Shown piece by piece: positions 38,174 through 46,706 of a stretch of 64,000 bases of DNA. The stretch spans positions 102,116 through 166,115 of the forward strand of contig NZ_VTDQ01000003.1 in assembly GCF_015627175.1 (NCBI RefSeq), read 5' to 3'. The notes below the pieces were generated by a model. It was not told the DNA's origin. It saw only the letters and a list, made by a program, of their open reading frames with translations, and did not search any database. Source of the stretch: Acinetobacter pollinis. Its GTDB lineage: Bacteria; Pseudomonadota; Gammaproteobacteria; Pseudomonadales; Moraxellaceae. Position 1 is the stretch's first letter, and each line of letters opens with the position of its first letter. The position numbers and the translations under genes were made by a program.

Positions 38174-38428
38174 ATGGAAGAATTAAGTTTAGTACAGAGA
38201 AAAACAATTTACCGAGCAAGAAGAGGGCTTAAGGAAATAGATGTATACTTTGACTTATATGTAAAACAATATTATTTAAAAGCGTCTAGTGAAGAACAAA
38301 GAATTTTCGAACAGTTAATTGAATATGAAGATCCAGATATTTTAGATTGGTTTATGGAAGTATCCAATGCTCCAAATATCGAAATAAAACATTTGATTTG
38401 GCAATTAAAAAAATATTTACATGGCTAA
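38174..38428 (+). CDS. sdhE: FAD assembly factor SdhE (YgfY/CptB family)
   Basis: SdhE helps attach FAD covalently to succinate dehydrogenase and related flavoproteins. The product has the RGxxE core (RRGLKEIDVYFDLYV), then EEQRIFEQLIEYEDPDILDWFM, matching the family. I take the ATG at 38174 (84 residues), as GGAAG lies 8 bases before it; ATGs at 38153 and 38159 have no ribosome-binding sequence. It overlaps the next gene by 8 bases. Placement immediately after the ribosomal cluster, away from sdh genes, gives no functional hint. Confidence 0.88.
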   Translation: MEELSLVQRKTIYRARRGLKEIDVYFDLYVKQYYLKASSEEQRIFEQLIEYEDPDILDWFMEVSNAPNIEIKHLIWQLKKYLHG

Positions 38429-38843
38429 CTATTGTTGGAAAATTTATCAGAAAAGTAAAATTAAAAGATTTTTCTGGAGTGTCATATTATTTATCACTAT
38501 TTATACAATATATCAGTTGCTAGAAATTTCATATGTTTTAGCACTGAACCTCCTATTGTTTTTGACTTATATATTATATGAAAACAATAATAAAAATATT
38601 TTAGAAATTGCTCAATTAGATAATTCAACTTGGACAATGTTATTTGAAAATAATGATATTAAAAAAATTAAAGTTACATGCATTTTAAACCATTATTTAT
38701 ATTTTTCTATTTATGCTAATGATTCTAAAGATAATTTTATTATCTGGCGTGATCAAATATCTCCTGAAAGTTTAAAACAAATAATTAATTTTTCCAAGTT
38801 ATATAATAACTCTACATTATATGACCTAAATGACATGAAGTAA
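38421..38843 (+). CDS. Small membrane protein next to sdhE, possibly YgfX-like
   Basis: 140 residues with two adjacent membrane segments (about 18-34 and 37-52) and a soluble C-terminal half containing NSTWTMLFENNDIKKIK and FIIWRDQISPESLKQI. The layout (two helices, then a Trp-rich beta domain) and the 8-base overlap with sdhE match the YgfY-YgfX (CptBA) pair of E. coli, but the sequence itself is too diverged and AT-rich for me to be sure. YgfX was described in E. coli as affecting cell division proteins; no such role is shown here. Confidence 0.6.
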   Translation: MANYCWKIYQKSKIKRFFWSVILFITIYTIYQLLEISYVLALNLLLFLTYILYENNNKNILEIAQLDNSTWTMLFENNDIKKIKVTCILNHYLYFSIYANDSKDNFIIWRDQISPESLKQIINFSKLYNNSTLYDLNDMK

Positions 38844-38930
38844 TGTAATTTGGGCGAATGTTTTTAGAAATGCAATTTATTAATATCTTAATTACGAGCT
38901 AAAGAATATATTTCTAAATACTCAGTTTAT

Positions 38931-38970
38931 AGTAGCATGAGCAAAACCGTCGTTCATGCTACTTTTTTTA
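38931..38970 (+). terminator. Terminator after the sdhE operon, overlapping a convergent stop codon
   Basis: A 10-bp stem (38931-38940 with 38954-38963, 13-base loop) is followed by seven T. The right arm contains the stop codon of the minus-strand gene ending at 38954. Confidence 0.75.
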
Positions 38971-39217
38971 TGCTTAACTGTTTTTCTAGCTCAGTAATTT
39001 GTTCTTCTTTTAATCGAATAAGTTTATTAATAGTTTTTTCTTGCTGTAATAATTGTTTTTTTCTTTCCTTTAATCTCAGTATTTCATCTTTAATTTTATC
39101 TTGTTGTTCTTTTTTGAAAACACTGATTTTATCATGTTGTAAACTTTGAGCCTGTATATGACTTACACAAAAAAATAATCCCATAATCATCAGGATAAAC
39201 GACTTATAATAGCCCAT
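38954..39217 (-). CDS. Small exported coiled-coil protein
   Basis: 87 residues: a signal peptide (SFILMIMGLFFCVSHIQAQS, cleavage near residue 24) followed by a continuous coiled coil rich in K, E, Q and L (residues 35-82). Likely periplasmic. I recognise no family. It follows yheV by 15 bases on the same strand, so it may be the last gene of the prlC-yheV unit. Confidence 0.65.
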   Translation of the reverse strand: MGYYKSFILMIMGLFFCVSHIQAQSLQHDKISVFKKEQQDKIKDEILRLKERKKQLLQQEKTINKLIRLKEEQITELEKQLSIKKVA

Positions 39218-39232
39218 TCTTATATTCCATAT

Positions 39233-39439
39233 TTAATAGTTTCTAGGCTTAAACTGTATCACACCAATATCATCTTGAGTATTTGGATGTATTTGTTCAG
39301 GTGTAGGGCGATTATCTGAATAATCGCACTCGATACATTCAATCCATTCACGCTGTTCATGAGTTAACATAATAATTCGATCTAAGCTATTACATTTTGG
39401 GCATCGAACCCCTGCAATAAATCTTTTCTTTATCTTCAT
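39233..39439 (-). CDS. yheV: YheV-family putative zinc ribbon protein
   Basis: 68 residues, MKIKKRFIAGVRCPKCNSLD. Four cysteines in CPKC and CIEC form a likely zinc ribbon, and the start aligns with E. coli YheV (MAIRKRFIAG). Function unknown. The start at 39439 is chosen by this alignment; longer in-frame starts would run into prlC. YheV lies beside prlC in Pseudomonas as well. Confidence 0.8.
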   Translation of the reverse strand: MKIKKRFIAGVRCPKCNSLDRIIMLTHEQREWIECIECDYSDNRPTPEQIHPNTQDDIGVIQFKPRNY

Positions 39440-39476
39440 ATTAGCGTAACTCATGAATGAACGTGTGCTTGCCAGT

Positions 39477-41513
39477 TTAAGCGTTTTGTAGGCTTGGTGT
39501 CCAACCTTGATGACGAAGTAATGCATCAATTTTAGGTGCTCTACCACGGAAGTGTGTAAATGCGGTTAATGCATCATATTGACCCCCAACGGCAAGTATT
39601 GACGATCTAAAAGCTTGTCCTGTTTCAGTATTAAAAATACCTTCATGTTCAAATCGATCGAATGCATCGCTTGCGAGGACTTCAGCCCATTTGTATGAGT
39701 AATATCCAGCAGCATAGCCTCCTGCAAAAATATGACTGAATCCATGTTGGAATCGATTTTCGCGAGTGGTTGGCAAAACAGCAATTTGATTACGAATATT
39801 ATCTAAGACATGTTGAATCGCTTCAGCATTTAACGCTGATTTCTGATGAATAGTAAAATCAAATAATGCAAATTCAAGTTGACGAAGTGTTTGCATACCA
39901 GATTGGAAGAATCGCGCGTTAAGTAGGGCATCTAATAACTCTTGTGGGAGAGTTTCTTTATGATCCACATGTTCTGTAAGTTGATCTAAAGATTCTTTAC
40001 CCCAAGCCCAAAACTCCATGAATTGGCTTGGTAGTTCAACAGCATCCCATGCAACACCATTAACACCTGAAACAGAAATATTATCGACCTCTGTAAGCAT
40101 GTGATGTAAGCCATGGCCAAACTCATGGAACAGCGTAATGACTTCGTCATGGGTTAACAATGCAGGTTGATTACCTACAGGTGGGGTAAAGTTACATACC
40201 ATATAGCAAATTGGTTTTTGTAAGCCTTTATTTGTTTGCATGCGTGCTCTGAAACCACTCATCCATGCACCACCACGTTTACCATTACGTGCGTATAAAT
40301 CTAAATAAAATCCAGCAACTACAGTATTATTATCTTCGATTTCATAGTATTTGACATCTGGATGCCATACAGGTGCAGTACGCTCAACAATGTTAAGGTT
40401 ATAGAGTTTTTTAACAATACTAAATAGTCCACTAACTACTTTCGGTGCAGGAAAATATGGCTTAAGCTCTTCTTGTGAAAGATTAAACTGCTGTTGCTTA
40501 AGTTTCTCAGAGTAGTAAGTGGTATCCCATGGCTTAAGATCTTCAATGCCATCTTCTAAAGCAATCGCTTTAAGTTCATTCACTTCTTGTTGAGCAGGTT
40601 TTTTTGCATGTTCAGCGAGATCAAATAGGAATTTTTCTACTGTTTGTGCATCAGGTGCCATTTTACTAGCAAGAGAAAGATCTGCATAATTTTCAAAACC
40701 AAGAAGTTTTGCCTTCTCCTGACGCAATTTTAGAATCTCTTCCATAATCTGAGTATTGTCTAGATTAGGCTGATCTGCTTGATCAGAGGCTCGGGTGGTA
40801 TACGCATGATAAAGTGTTTCACGCAATTTACGATCTTTTGCATAAGTCATTATGGCTAAGTAAGATGGAAAATCGAGAGTAGCTACGGGTTGTTCTAACT
40901 CTCTTTGTGTCCCATATTGTTTCAGTAATTCAATACTACTTTCAGGAAGTCCTAGCAATTCATCATCGTGAAGTGGTTTAAAGTAAGCTTGTGTGGCATC
41001 GAGTACATGATTGGAAAAGTCAGAAGATAGTTGTGAAAGTCTTGCAGAAATTTCTGCATAACGTTTCTTTTGCTCACCCTCTAATGCAACGCCTGAGAGC
41101 TTAAAATCTCTTAAGGCAAGACGGATGGCACTTTGTTGGGCTTCTGATAGCGTTGCGAAAACTTTACTATCGTGGAGTTGCTGATAAGTCTGATACAGAA
41201 CAGTATGTTGTCCCATATTTGTATAGTATTCACTTAATTGAGGCAAAACAGCCTGATAGATTTCCCGTGTTTCATTATTATTCATTACAGCATTCAGATG
41301 GGAGAGTAATCCAAATACCTCATCAAGCTCATTACTCAATTCATCAAGTGAATTAATGACGTTAAGCTGATCTGAATTTGCTTGAGGAACGGCATGTAAT
41401 TGGTCTAAAAAGTTTTGACCCTGATGAATTGCATGTTCAATTTGAGTTTTTAATACAGGAAGTTCAATATTAGAAAAATCGGGGGTAGGTAGTGTTGCTT
41501 GTTGTAATGTCAT
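39477..41513 (-). CDS. prlC: Oligopeptidase A (M3 metallopeptidase)
   Basis: 678-residue cytoplasmic zinc endopeptidase that degrades short peptides, including cleaved signal peptides. The M3 site FHEFGHGLHHMLTEVD is present, with the downstream Glu-containing VAWDAVELPSQFMEFW. GGTGA precedes the ATG at 41513. Length matches E. coli PrlC (680). Confidence 0.95.
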   Translation of the reverse strand: MTLQQATLPTPDFSNIELPVLKTQIEHAIHQGQNFLDQLHAVPQANSDQLNVINSLDELSNELDEVFGLLSHLNAVMNNNETREIYQAVLPQLSEYYTNMGQHTVLYQTYQQLHDSKVFATLSEAQQSAIRLALRDFKLSGVALEGEQKKRYAEISARLSQLSSDFSNHVLDATQAYFKPLHDDELLGLPESSIELLKQYGTQRELEQPVATLDFPSYLAIMTYAKDRKLRETLYHAYTTRASDQADQPNLDNTQIMEEILKLRQEKAKLLGFENYADLSLASKMAPDAQTVEKFLFDLAEHAKKPAQQEVNELKAIALEDGIEDLKPWDTTYYSEKLKQQQFNLSQEELKPYFPAPKVVSGLFSIVKKLYNLNIVERTAPVWHPDVKYYEIEDNNTVVAGFYLDLYARNGKRGGAWMSGFRARMQTNKGLQKPICYMVCNFTPPVGNQPALLTHDEVITLFHEFGHGLHHMLTEVDNISVSGVNGVAWDAVELPSQFMEFWAWGKESLDQLTEHVDHKETLPQELLDALLNARFFQSGMQTLRQLEFALFDFTIHQKSALNAEAIQHVLDNIRNQIAVLPTTRENRFQHGFSHIFAGGYAAGYYSYKWAEVLASDAFDRFEHEGIFNTETGQAFRSSILAVGGQYDALTAFTHFRGRAPKIDALLRHQGWTPSLQNA

Positions 41514-41587
41514 TAAATTCACCAAAAATTGTCTCTATTTATTAGATGTATGTCTGATTACGTGAAAAATCAAGGTTAAGTATTAGA

Positions 41588-42130
41588 TTATTTTTGGGAA
41601 GGTGTTTTGAATAAGCCTAAACCATAGTTCGGCCATTGAGTTTTACTTATTCGGTGAGTCGCGTAGGCAACCATAACTAAGATAATAGACCCTAACAATA
41701 CTGGGAAGAATAAAAAGCTCCAGTGATATGTAATTTCATGGGCAGTAAGTAGAATAACTAAAGGGTTTGCCCCAGCTGGTGGGTGAATACACTGGAAAAA
41801 CTGCATACATGCAATAGACAAACCAACCGCGCATGCAATACTTAAGATAGATGTTCCGAATAAATGAAGAAAAATTAAACCAATTGTAGCTGAAATAAAG
41901 TGTCCGAAAATAATATTTCGTGGCTGAGCTAAAGGTGATTGGGGAACAGCGTACAATAGAACACAGCTTGCACCAAAGGGCGCCATAATGAGAAGATGTC
42001 CAGATAATTTGGTAATAAATAATAAACAAAGAATACTCATCATTCCTCCTAAAAAACCAACCATAATTTCTTTATTAGATGATTTTGCAGGAACTTTTTC
42101 TTTACCGTGAAATATAAAAAACATAAACAT
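41588..42130 (-). CDS. HPP-family integral membrane protein
   Basis: 180 residues, four or five membrane segments, with the HPP motif in CIHPPAGANPLVILL (about residue 115) and the N-terminal block FGASCVLLYAVPQSPLAQPR. Some family members have been linked to nitrite transport in plastids and bacteria; the substrate here is unknown. GAGAT precedes the ATG at 42130. It is divergent from a TetR gene, with two matching operators between, so the TetR protein probably controls it. Confidence 0.88.
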   Translation of the reverse strand: MFMFFIFHGKEKVPAKSSNKEIMVGFLGGMMSILCLLFITKLSGHLLIMAPFGASCVLLYAVPQSPLAQPRNIIFGHFISATIGLIFLHLFGTSILSIACAVGLSIACMQFFQCIHPPAGANPLVILLTAHEITYHWSFLFFPVLLGSIILVMVAYATHRISKTQWPNYGLGLFKTPSQK

Positions 42131-42143
42131 ATCTCTATATGAG

Positions 42144-42159
42144 AGTACAGATTTGTACT
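42144..42159. promoter_or_regulatory. Putative TetR operator, copy 1
   Basis: AGTACAGATTTGTACT, a palindrome with 6-base arms, followed by ATT. It is 13 bases before the HPP start codon. Confidence 0.75.
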
Positions 42160-42191
42160 ATTATGTGAAGTATAGTCATATCATTTTAAAA

Positions 42192-42207
42192 AGTACAGGT
42201 CTGTACT
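42192..42207. promoter_or_regulatory. Putative TetR operator, copy 2
   Basis: AGTACAGGTCTGTACT, a palindrome with 7-base arms, also followed by ATT. It differs from copy 1 at two positions and lies 11 bases before the TetR start codon. Centre-to-centre distance to copy 1 is 48 bases. Confidence 0.75.
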
Positions 42208-42218
42208 ATTGAGGTATT

Positions 42219-42785
42219 ATGTCAAAGTCAGCTTTAAAAATATTAGATACAGCAGAAAAACTTTTTAATGAACAAAGCTTTACAGGTGTAGGTGTAGATC
42301 TTATTCGTGATGTATCAGGTTGTTCAAAAACGACACTCTATACATATTTTAAAAATAAAAATGAACTTATAAAACAGGTGCTTAGTGTAAGAGATGAAAG
42401 ATATAGACGTAGCTTAATGACTTATGTTGACAGTCATACAAGTGAAGAGAAAATCAATGGTATTTTAAAATGGCATATGGAGTGGTTTCAGTCCAAAACG
42501 TTTAAGGGCTGTATGTTTGTACGTGCTGTAGGTGAGTCAGTGAAAACCCAAGAGGAAATCATTGAGTGTGCACGTCAACATAAGGTGTGGTTAAGAAGCT
42601 ATATTTATCAGGCATGTGAGTCATTTGAAAATCATAGAATAATTGCAGACTTGATTTATCATATTTTAGAAGGCTTGATTAGTCGCTTTCTCGTTGAGGA
42701 CTACGATGCTGATGTTGCTGAGCAAGCATATATCAATATGAATACCATGATTTCTTCGCTTGAATCTTGGAAACCCCGAGTATGA
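42219..42785 (+). CDS. TetR-family regulator, probable repressor of itself and the HPP gene
   Basis: 188 residues. N-terminal DNA-binding domain: KILDTAEKLFNEQSFTGVGV, then DVSGCSKTTLYTYFKNKNEL (residues 6-50). The C-terminal part is helical (WHMEWFQSKTFKGCMFVRA). Placement next to twin palindromes and opposite the HPP gene is the standard arrangement for a locally acting TetR repressor; the inducer is not known. Confidence 0.9.
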   Translation: MSKSALKILDTAEKLFNEQSFTGVGVDLIRDVSGCSKTTLYTYFKNKNELIKQVLSVRDERYRRSLMTYVDSHTSEEKINGILKWHMEWFQSKTFKGCMFVRAVGESVKTQEEIIECARQHKVWLRSYIYQACESFENHRIIADLIYHILEGLISRFLVEDYDADVAEQAYINMNTMISSLESWKPRV

Positions 42786-42803
42786 GACTGATCTCATACT
42801 CGG
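42776..42803. terminator. Stem-loop between the convergent TetR gene and rnr
   Basis: A 12-bp perfect stem (42776-42787 with 42792-42803, loop CTGA) includes the end of the TetR gene. No T-run follows on either strand, so termination here is uncertain. Confidence 0.45.
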
Positions 42804-42813
42804 AATAGAGTGA

Positions 42814-45234
42814 TTAGTCAGCTATTTTAGGTTTTGCGTTTGATTTCTTTTTTTTCTTTTTTACCTTAGCTTTCTTATCAGTTTTTACATCTTGTTTGGC
42901 AGATGATTTGGCCTTCTTACTGTAAGCACTAGGTTTACTCGATTTTTTCTTTTTCTTCGGCTTTTGCTCCTTTGAAGAAGTATTTTGCGGTGCTTCTTCC
43001 GTACGTGTCGGTGTGAAAACTTCTTCTTTAACAGTAGGCTTTGTTACTCGTGGCGCACGTTCGCGTATAGGACGACCTGAATGCGTAACTTGTTTAAGAA
43101 GCTCAAAATCGATTTTACGTTCATCTAAATTCACACCCGCGACTTTAATTTTGACCTCATCACCCAATCCAAAGATTTGACCTCTATTTTGGCCAATCAG
43201 TGTTTGACTGCCAACATCATAGACAAAAAAGTCATCGCCCAGTTGGCTGATGTGAATCATCCCATCTACATATAAGTCTTTTAGCGTGATAAAGAGACCA
43301 AATTCAGTTACAGCACTAATATGGCCAATGAACTCATCGCCTAAATGCTGTTTCATGTAATGACATTTGAGCCATGATGTAACGCTACGAGAGGCTTCAT
43401 CTGCACGGCGCTCTGTCTGAGAGAAATGTTCACCTGCATCGTCTAAAGCAGCTCCTGAAATAGGGTAAGCTTTCTTTTGTAAGTTTGCTTTAATTGCACG
43501 ATGCAATAACAAATCAGGATAACGTCGGATCGGTGACGTAAAGTGTGTATAGGCATCATAGGCAAGTCCGAAGTGACCTGCATTTTTTGCGCCATAATAG
43601 GCTTGCATCATAGAGCGGAGAAGTACAGCATGAATACTTTGTGCATCTATGCGGTCTTTAGTTGCTTCAATGACACGTTGATAGTCTTCTTGGGTAGGTT
43701 GTTCTGGAAAATGTAAACCAAGCATTTTCACAAAGTCGCGTACTTTTTGTATTTTTGTATGTTCAGGCGCTTCATGTACGCGATAAAGCATCGGGATCTC
43801 ATTTTTTAATGAGAAATCAGCAGCAGCGACATTGGCCAATAACATACACTCTTCAATAAGTTTATGTGCATCATTTCGAGAACGAGGAAGAATCTCTTTA
43901 ATACCACCTAATTCATCAAACGTCATATAGGTTTCAGTGGTTTCAAATTCCATTGCATGGCGTTGTTCTCTCAGAGATTTTAACACTTGATACATTTGGA
44001 ATAGTGTATTTAGAGATTTTTGAATATTACGGTCTTGTGGCACAGCATCAGAGTCACCATTAAAGTATGAACCGACCTGTGTATAGGTTAGCCGTGCTTT
44101 GGAGTGCATCACTGCAGGGTAAAATTCATATCCTGTTACACGGCCTAAGCGCGAGAGTGTTAGATCACATACCATGCAAAGCCGATCTACATGAGGATTT
44201 AATGAGCACAATCCATTTGAAAGTGCCTCAGGTAACATCGGCAAAACAAAATGTGGAAAATAAACAGACGTTCCACGATCTTGTGCTTCATTATCTAACG
44301 GTTTGTCTGTACGCACGTAGTGGCTAACGTCAGCAATTGCCACAACAACGCGATAACCACCACCTGGGCGTTTCTCAGCGTACACTGCGTCATCAAAGTC
44401 TCTTGCATCTTCACCATCAATCGTTACTAAAGGCAAGTCACGTAGGTCTACGCGCCCTTTTCGGTCTGTTGCCGTTGGTTCTTTAAAGCTTTCAGCATCT
44501 TCAACCACTTCTTTAGGAAATTCGTAAGGTAAGCCAAATTCTAAAATTGTTTGAGGGATAATAATTTCAGTATCAGCTTTGTCTGCCATGGATTGAACGA
44601 TATGACCAGTAGCAAAAGTATCTCGCGTTGGGTAGTCATCGATTGCTACTCGAATCGCATCACCAACTTTCGCTTTTGCATGCTCAATCAGTTCTTTTTC
44701 TAAAGTAATCGGTTGATGTTGATTGGGTGTGGAAGGTTGGATAAAGTATTCATCATCATGGATAGACAATTTTCCAATAACTTGTTTTACACGATGTTGT
44801 GTAACTTCCTCAATATATCCCCACGCTTTACCTTTACGGTCAACTGATGTCTGACGTACTTTAATACGATCGCCGTTAAAGACTAAACGCATTTCTCTTT
44901 CAGGCAGAAGTAGGTCATTTTGACCATCAATATTGGCAGACCCTAGACCTTTATTATTAATATATATTGTCGCATCGTGTGCAGGTTGTTCAGGCAATAT
45001 AGAATATTTTTGACCTTCTTTGCCTAATTGACCATCACGAATCATTGCACTTAGTCGATGGCTAAGTGCTTCTATACTTTTCTCGTCTTTAATGTCGAAA
45101 TGGTCTACAAGTTCGGCATGTGAAAGTGGCTTATCTAGTTTAGTCAGTGTTTCTAAAATGAGAATACGGCTTGGAATTGGATTATCATAGCGTTCAGCTT
45201 CAGCTTTTGCTTCAGGATCGACCCAGTTTTTCAT
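42814..45234 (-). CDS. rnr: Ribonuclease R
   Basis: 806-residue 3'-5' exoribonuclease of the RNB family, which degrades structured RNA, rRNA fragments and tmRNA-tagged messages. Layout: N-terminal helix-turn-helix region (SRILILETLTKLDKPLSHAE), two cold-shock-like domains, the RNB domain (TIDGEDARDFDDAVYAEKR, with catalytic Asp cluster), S1 domain (EFIGHISAVTEFGLFITLKD), and a long Lys-rich tail (about 745-806). Length matches other Rnr. Confidence 0.96.
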   Translation of the reverse strand: MKNWVDPEAKAEAERYDNPIPSRILILETLTKLDKPLSHAELVDHFDIKDEKSIEALSHRLSAMIRDGQLGKEGQKYSILPEQPAHDATIYINNKGLGSANIDGQNDLLLPEREMRLVFNGDRIKVRQTSVDRKGKAWGYIEEVTQHRVKQVIGKLSIHDDEYFIQPSTPNQHQPITLEKELIEHAKAKVGDAIRVAIDDYPTRDTFATGHIVQSMADKADTEIIIPQTILEFGLPYEFPKEVVEDAESFKEPTATDRKGRVDLRDLPLVTIDGEDARDFDDAVYAEKRPGGGYRVVVAIADVSHYVRTDKPLDNEAQDRGTSVYFPHFVLPMLPEALSNGLCSLNPHVDRLCMVCDLTLSRLGRVTGYEFYPAVMHSKARLTYTQVGSYFNGDSDAVPQDRNIQKSLNTLFQMYQVLKSLREQRHAMEFETTETYMTFDELGGIKEILPRSRNDAHKLIEECMLLANVAAADFSLKNEIPMLYRVHEAPEHTKIQKVRDFVKMLGLHFPEQPTQEDYQRVIEATKDRIDAQSIHAVLLRSMMQAYYGAKNAGHFGLAYDAYTHFTSPIRRYPDLLLHRAIKANLQKKAYPISGAALDDAGEHFSQTERRADEASRSVTSWLKCHYMKQHLGDEFIGHISAVTEFGLFITLKDLYVDGMIHISQLGDDFFVYDVGSQTLIGQNRGQIFGLGDEVKIKVAGVNLDERKIDFELLKQVTHSGRPIRERAPRVTKPTVKEEVFTPTRTEEAPQNTSSKEQKPKKKKKSSKPSAYSKKAKSSAKQDVKTDKKAKVKKKKKKSNAKPKIAD

Positions 45235-45446
45235 ATATATTTAGCTTCTTATCGCAATTAGGTTTAGCATAATTCATACAAGGAAAGACTGCACGTGATA
45301 GATTGCAAATTTGTATGATATCTTTCCTATTGTTAAAATATCTTTTTAAAAACACAAGTGGTTGTTTATAAATACAACAAAAAAGCTAAAATTGCTTAAA
45401 AAGTAATTAACTGTTCATTATTTTTATAAAAAATTGAAGACTTCAC

Positions 45447-45475
45447 TTGCGTAACTGTCATTTCCTTTGTATTAT
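45447..45475 (+). promoter_or_regulatory. Promoter of the tRNA cluster
   Basis: TTGCGT (45447-45452), a 17-base spacer and TATTAT (45470-45475), ending 12 bases before tRNA-Ser. Confidence 0.6.
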
Positions 45476-45487
45476 TCGTGTCGTTCC

Positions 45488-45577
45488 GGTGAGATGGGTG
45501 AGTGGCTGAAACCACATCCCTGCTAAGGATGCATACGGGTAACTGTATCGAGGGTTCGAATCCCTCTCTCACCGCCA
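45488..45577 (+). tRNA. tRNA-Ser(GCU)
   Basis: 90 bases with encoded CCA. The acceptor arms GGTGAGA and TCTCACC pair perfectly, the anticodon loop reads CTGCTAA (anticodon GCU), a long variable arm is present (class II tRNA), and the T-loop GGTTCGAATCC is intact. Reads AGC/AGU codons. Confidence 0.96.
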
Positions 45578-45588
45578 CTTTACTTAAC

Positions 45589-45665
45589 GCGCTCATAGCT
45601 CAGCTGGATAGAGCACTTGGCTACGAACTAAGGGGTCGGGAGTTCGAATCTCTCTGAGCGCACCA
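45589..45665 (+). tRNA. tRNA-Arg(ACG), copy 1
   Basis: 77 bases with CCA. Acceptor arms GCGCTCA and TGAGCGC pair; anticodon loop CTACGAA (anticodon ACG, A34 edited to inosine by TadA in bacteria); T-loop AGTTCGAATCT. Lies 11 bases after tRNA-Ser. Confidence 0.97.
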
Positions 45666-45703
45666 AGTAAAGAAATGAACATGCCTCAAGCAAACAAATT
45701 AAT

Positions 45704-45780
45704 GCGCTCATAGCTCAGCTGGATAGAGCACTTGGCTACGAACTAAGGGGTCGGGAGTTCGAATCTCTCTGAGCGCACCA
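45704..45780 (+). tRNA. tRNA-Arg(ACG), copy 2
   Basis: Identical over all 77 bases to copy 1, 38 bases downstream of it. A terminator follows. Confidence 0.97.
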
Positions 45781-45786
45781 ATTTGA

Positions 45787-45813
45787 AAAATACCGCTTAA
45801 ATGCGGTTTTTTT
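45787..45813 (+). terminator. Terminator after tRNA-Arg copy 2
   Basis: Stem ACCGC (45792-45796) / GCGGT (45803-45807) with a 6-base loop and a T-run. Confidence 0.7.
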
Positions 45814-45905
45814 GTGCCTAAAATTGACAAATTAAGCTAAGTATCTAAAAATAAAGCAAATTTGATTAATAAAAGCACACTCAACACTAAAATTTAAAAA
45901 AAGAC

Positions 45906-45933
45906 TTATCAATTGCTGTAAAGTGCGTATAAT
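45906..45933 (+). promoter_or_regulatory. Separate promoter for tRNA-Arg copy 3
   Basis: TTATCA (45906-45911), a 16-base spacer and a perfect TATAAT (45928-45933), 19 bases before the tRNA. Confidence 0.65.
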
Positions 45934-45952
45934 GTGTCTCCATTAAGACGAT

Positions 45953-46029
45953 GCGCTCATAGCTCAGCTGGATAGAGCACTTGGCTACGAACTAAGGGGT
46001 CGGGAGTTCGAATCTCTCTGAGCGCACCA
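45953..46029 (+). tRNA. tRNA-Arg(ACG), copy 3
   Basis: Third identical 77-base copy, with its own promoter and terminator, 172 bases after copy 2. Confidence 0.97.
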
Positions 46030-46039
46030 ACTTAAAAAG

Positions 46040-46067
46040 AAACCGCTAAATAAAGAGCGGTTTTTTT
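46040..46067 (+). terminator. Terminator after tRNA-Arg copy 3
   Basis: Stem AAACCGCT (46040-46047) / AGCGGTTT (46056-46063) with an 8-base loop, then T-run. Confidence 0.85.
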
Positions 46068-46152
46068 GTGTCTGTAAAATCAGATCTTCGTTCTAAAGTT
46101 CTTCTCTTTATGGTCTAATAAAACAAGTTGTATTTAAACGAAATGACTTGTT

Positions 46153-46656
46153 ATGACCGTGCAAAAACCTGCTTTATCTGTTCAATATATATTAAATTTA
46201 GAAGAGTCACATGATGGCTTCAAGCTAATTACACTGGGCAGAAAACAATTTACTCAATTTATTACACCATTAATTAGTATAGGTCTTATTGTTTTTGGAT
46301 TCTATGTTGGCTTTAATGGAGCAGGTCGCTATTACGTCGGCTTGGGCGCACTCTTTTTATGTATACAGTTGGCTGTGCGATATTGGTTATTACCTATGAT
46401 TTTTAAACGCCAATTTGTACGCTATCAACTTGGTAAGAGTGAACAAAAGCTTACACTTTATCAAGACTATGCAGTAATGAGCTCTCATGGACGTGATAGA
46501 GAGTTTAGCTATCAAGAAGTAAAGCATTTTGCTGAAGGTAAATTGACATACGTCATTGAATTAAAAACGCGAGTGGTTTACATCGTTCCAAAACGTGTAT
46601 TAGATAAAAATGATCGTGTACTGTTTGAGAATACGTTTAATAAATTACATCGTTGA
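46153..46656 (+). CDS. YcxB-like membrane protein
   Basis: 167 residues with two membrane helices (about 38-55 and 60-78) and a C-terminal cytoplasmic domain whose pattern (FKRQFVRYQLGKSEQKLTLY, FSYQEVKHFAEGKLTYVIEL, YIVPKRVL) fits the YcxB-like family of unknown function. No clear Shine-Dalgarno. It starts 86 bases after the terminator of tRNA-Arg copy 3. Confidence 0.7.
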   Translation: MTVQKPALSVQYILNLEESHDGFKLITLGRKQFTQFITPLISIGLIVFGFYVGFNGAGRYYVGLGALFLCIQLAVRYWLLPMIFKRQFVRYQLGKSEQKLTLYQDYAVMSSHGRDREFSYQEVKHFAEGKLTYVIELKTRVVYIVPKRVLDKNDRVLFENTFNKLHR

Positions 46657-46706
46657 TTTATTTTTATTATCTTTGACAGTAACAAAATAATAAATAGGGA
46701 AAGAAA

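Noticed and set aside
38421..38843. Toxin-antitoxin system (CptBA) with sdhE
   Set aside because: The pair may be related to YgfX/YgfY, but SdhE is now known as a flavin assembly factor, and nothing in the sequence shows toxin activity.
45396..45596. Minus-strand open frame across tRNA-Ser
   Set aside because: It overlaps a full tRNA gene and its promoter. Its REGFEPSIQLPV stretch is the classic false peptide from the T-arm of tRNA genes.
45953..46700. Possible genomic island integrated at tRNA-Arg
   Set aside because: The flanking genes (YcxB-like, FAH-family, rnr) are ordinary, no integrase is present, and the only repeats are complete tRNA copies.
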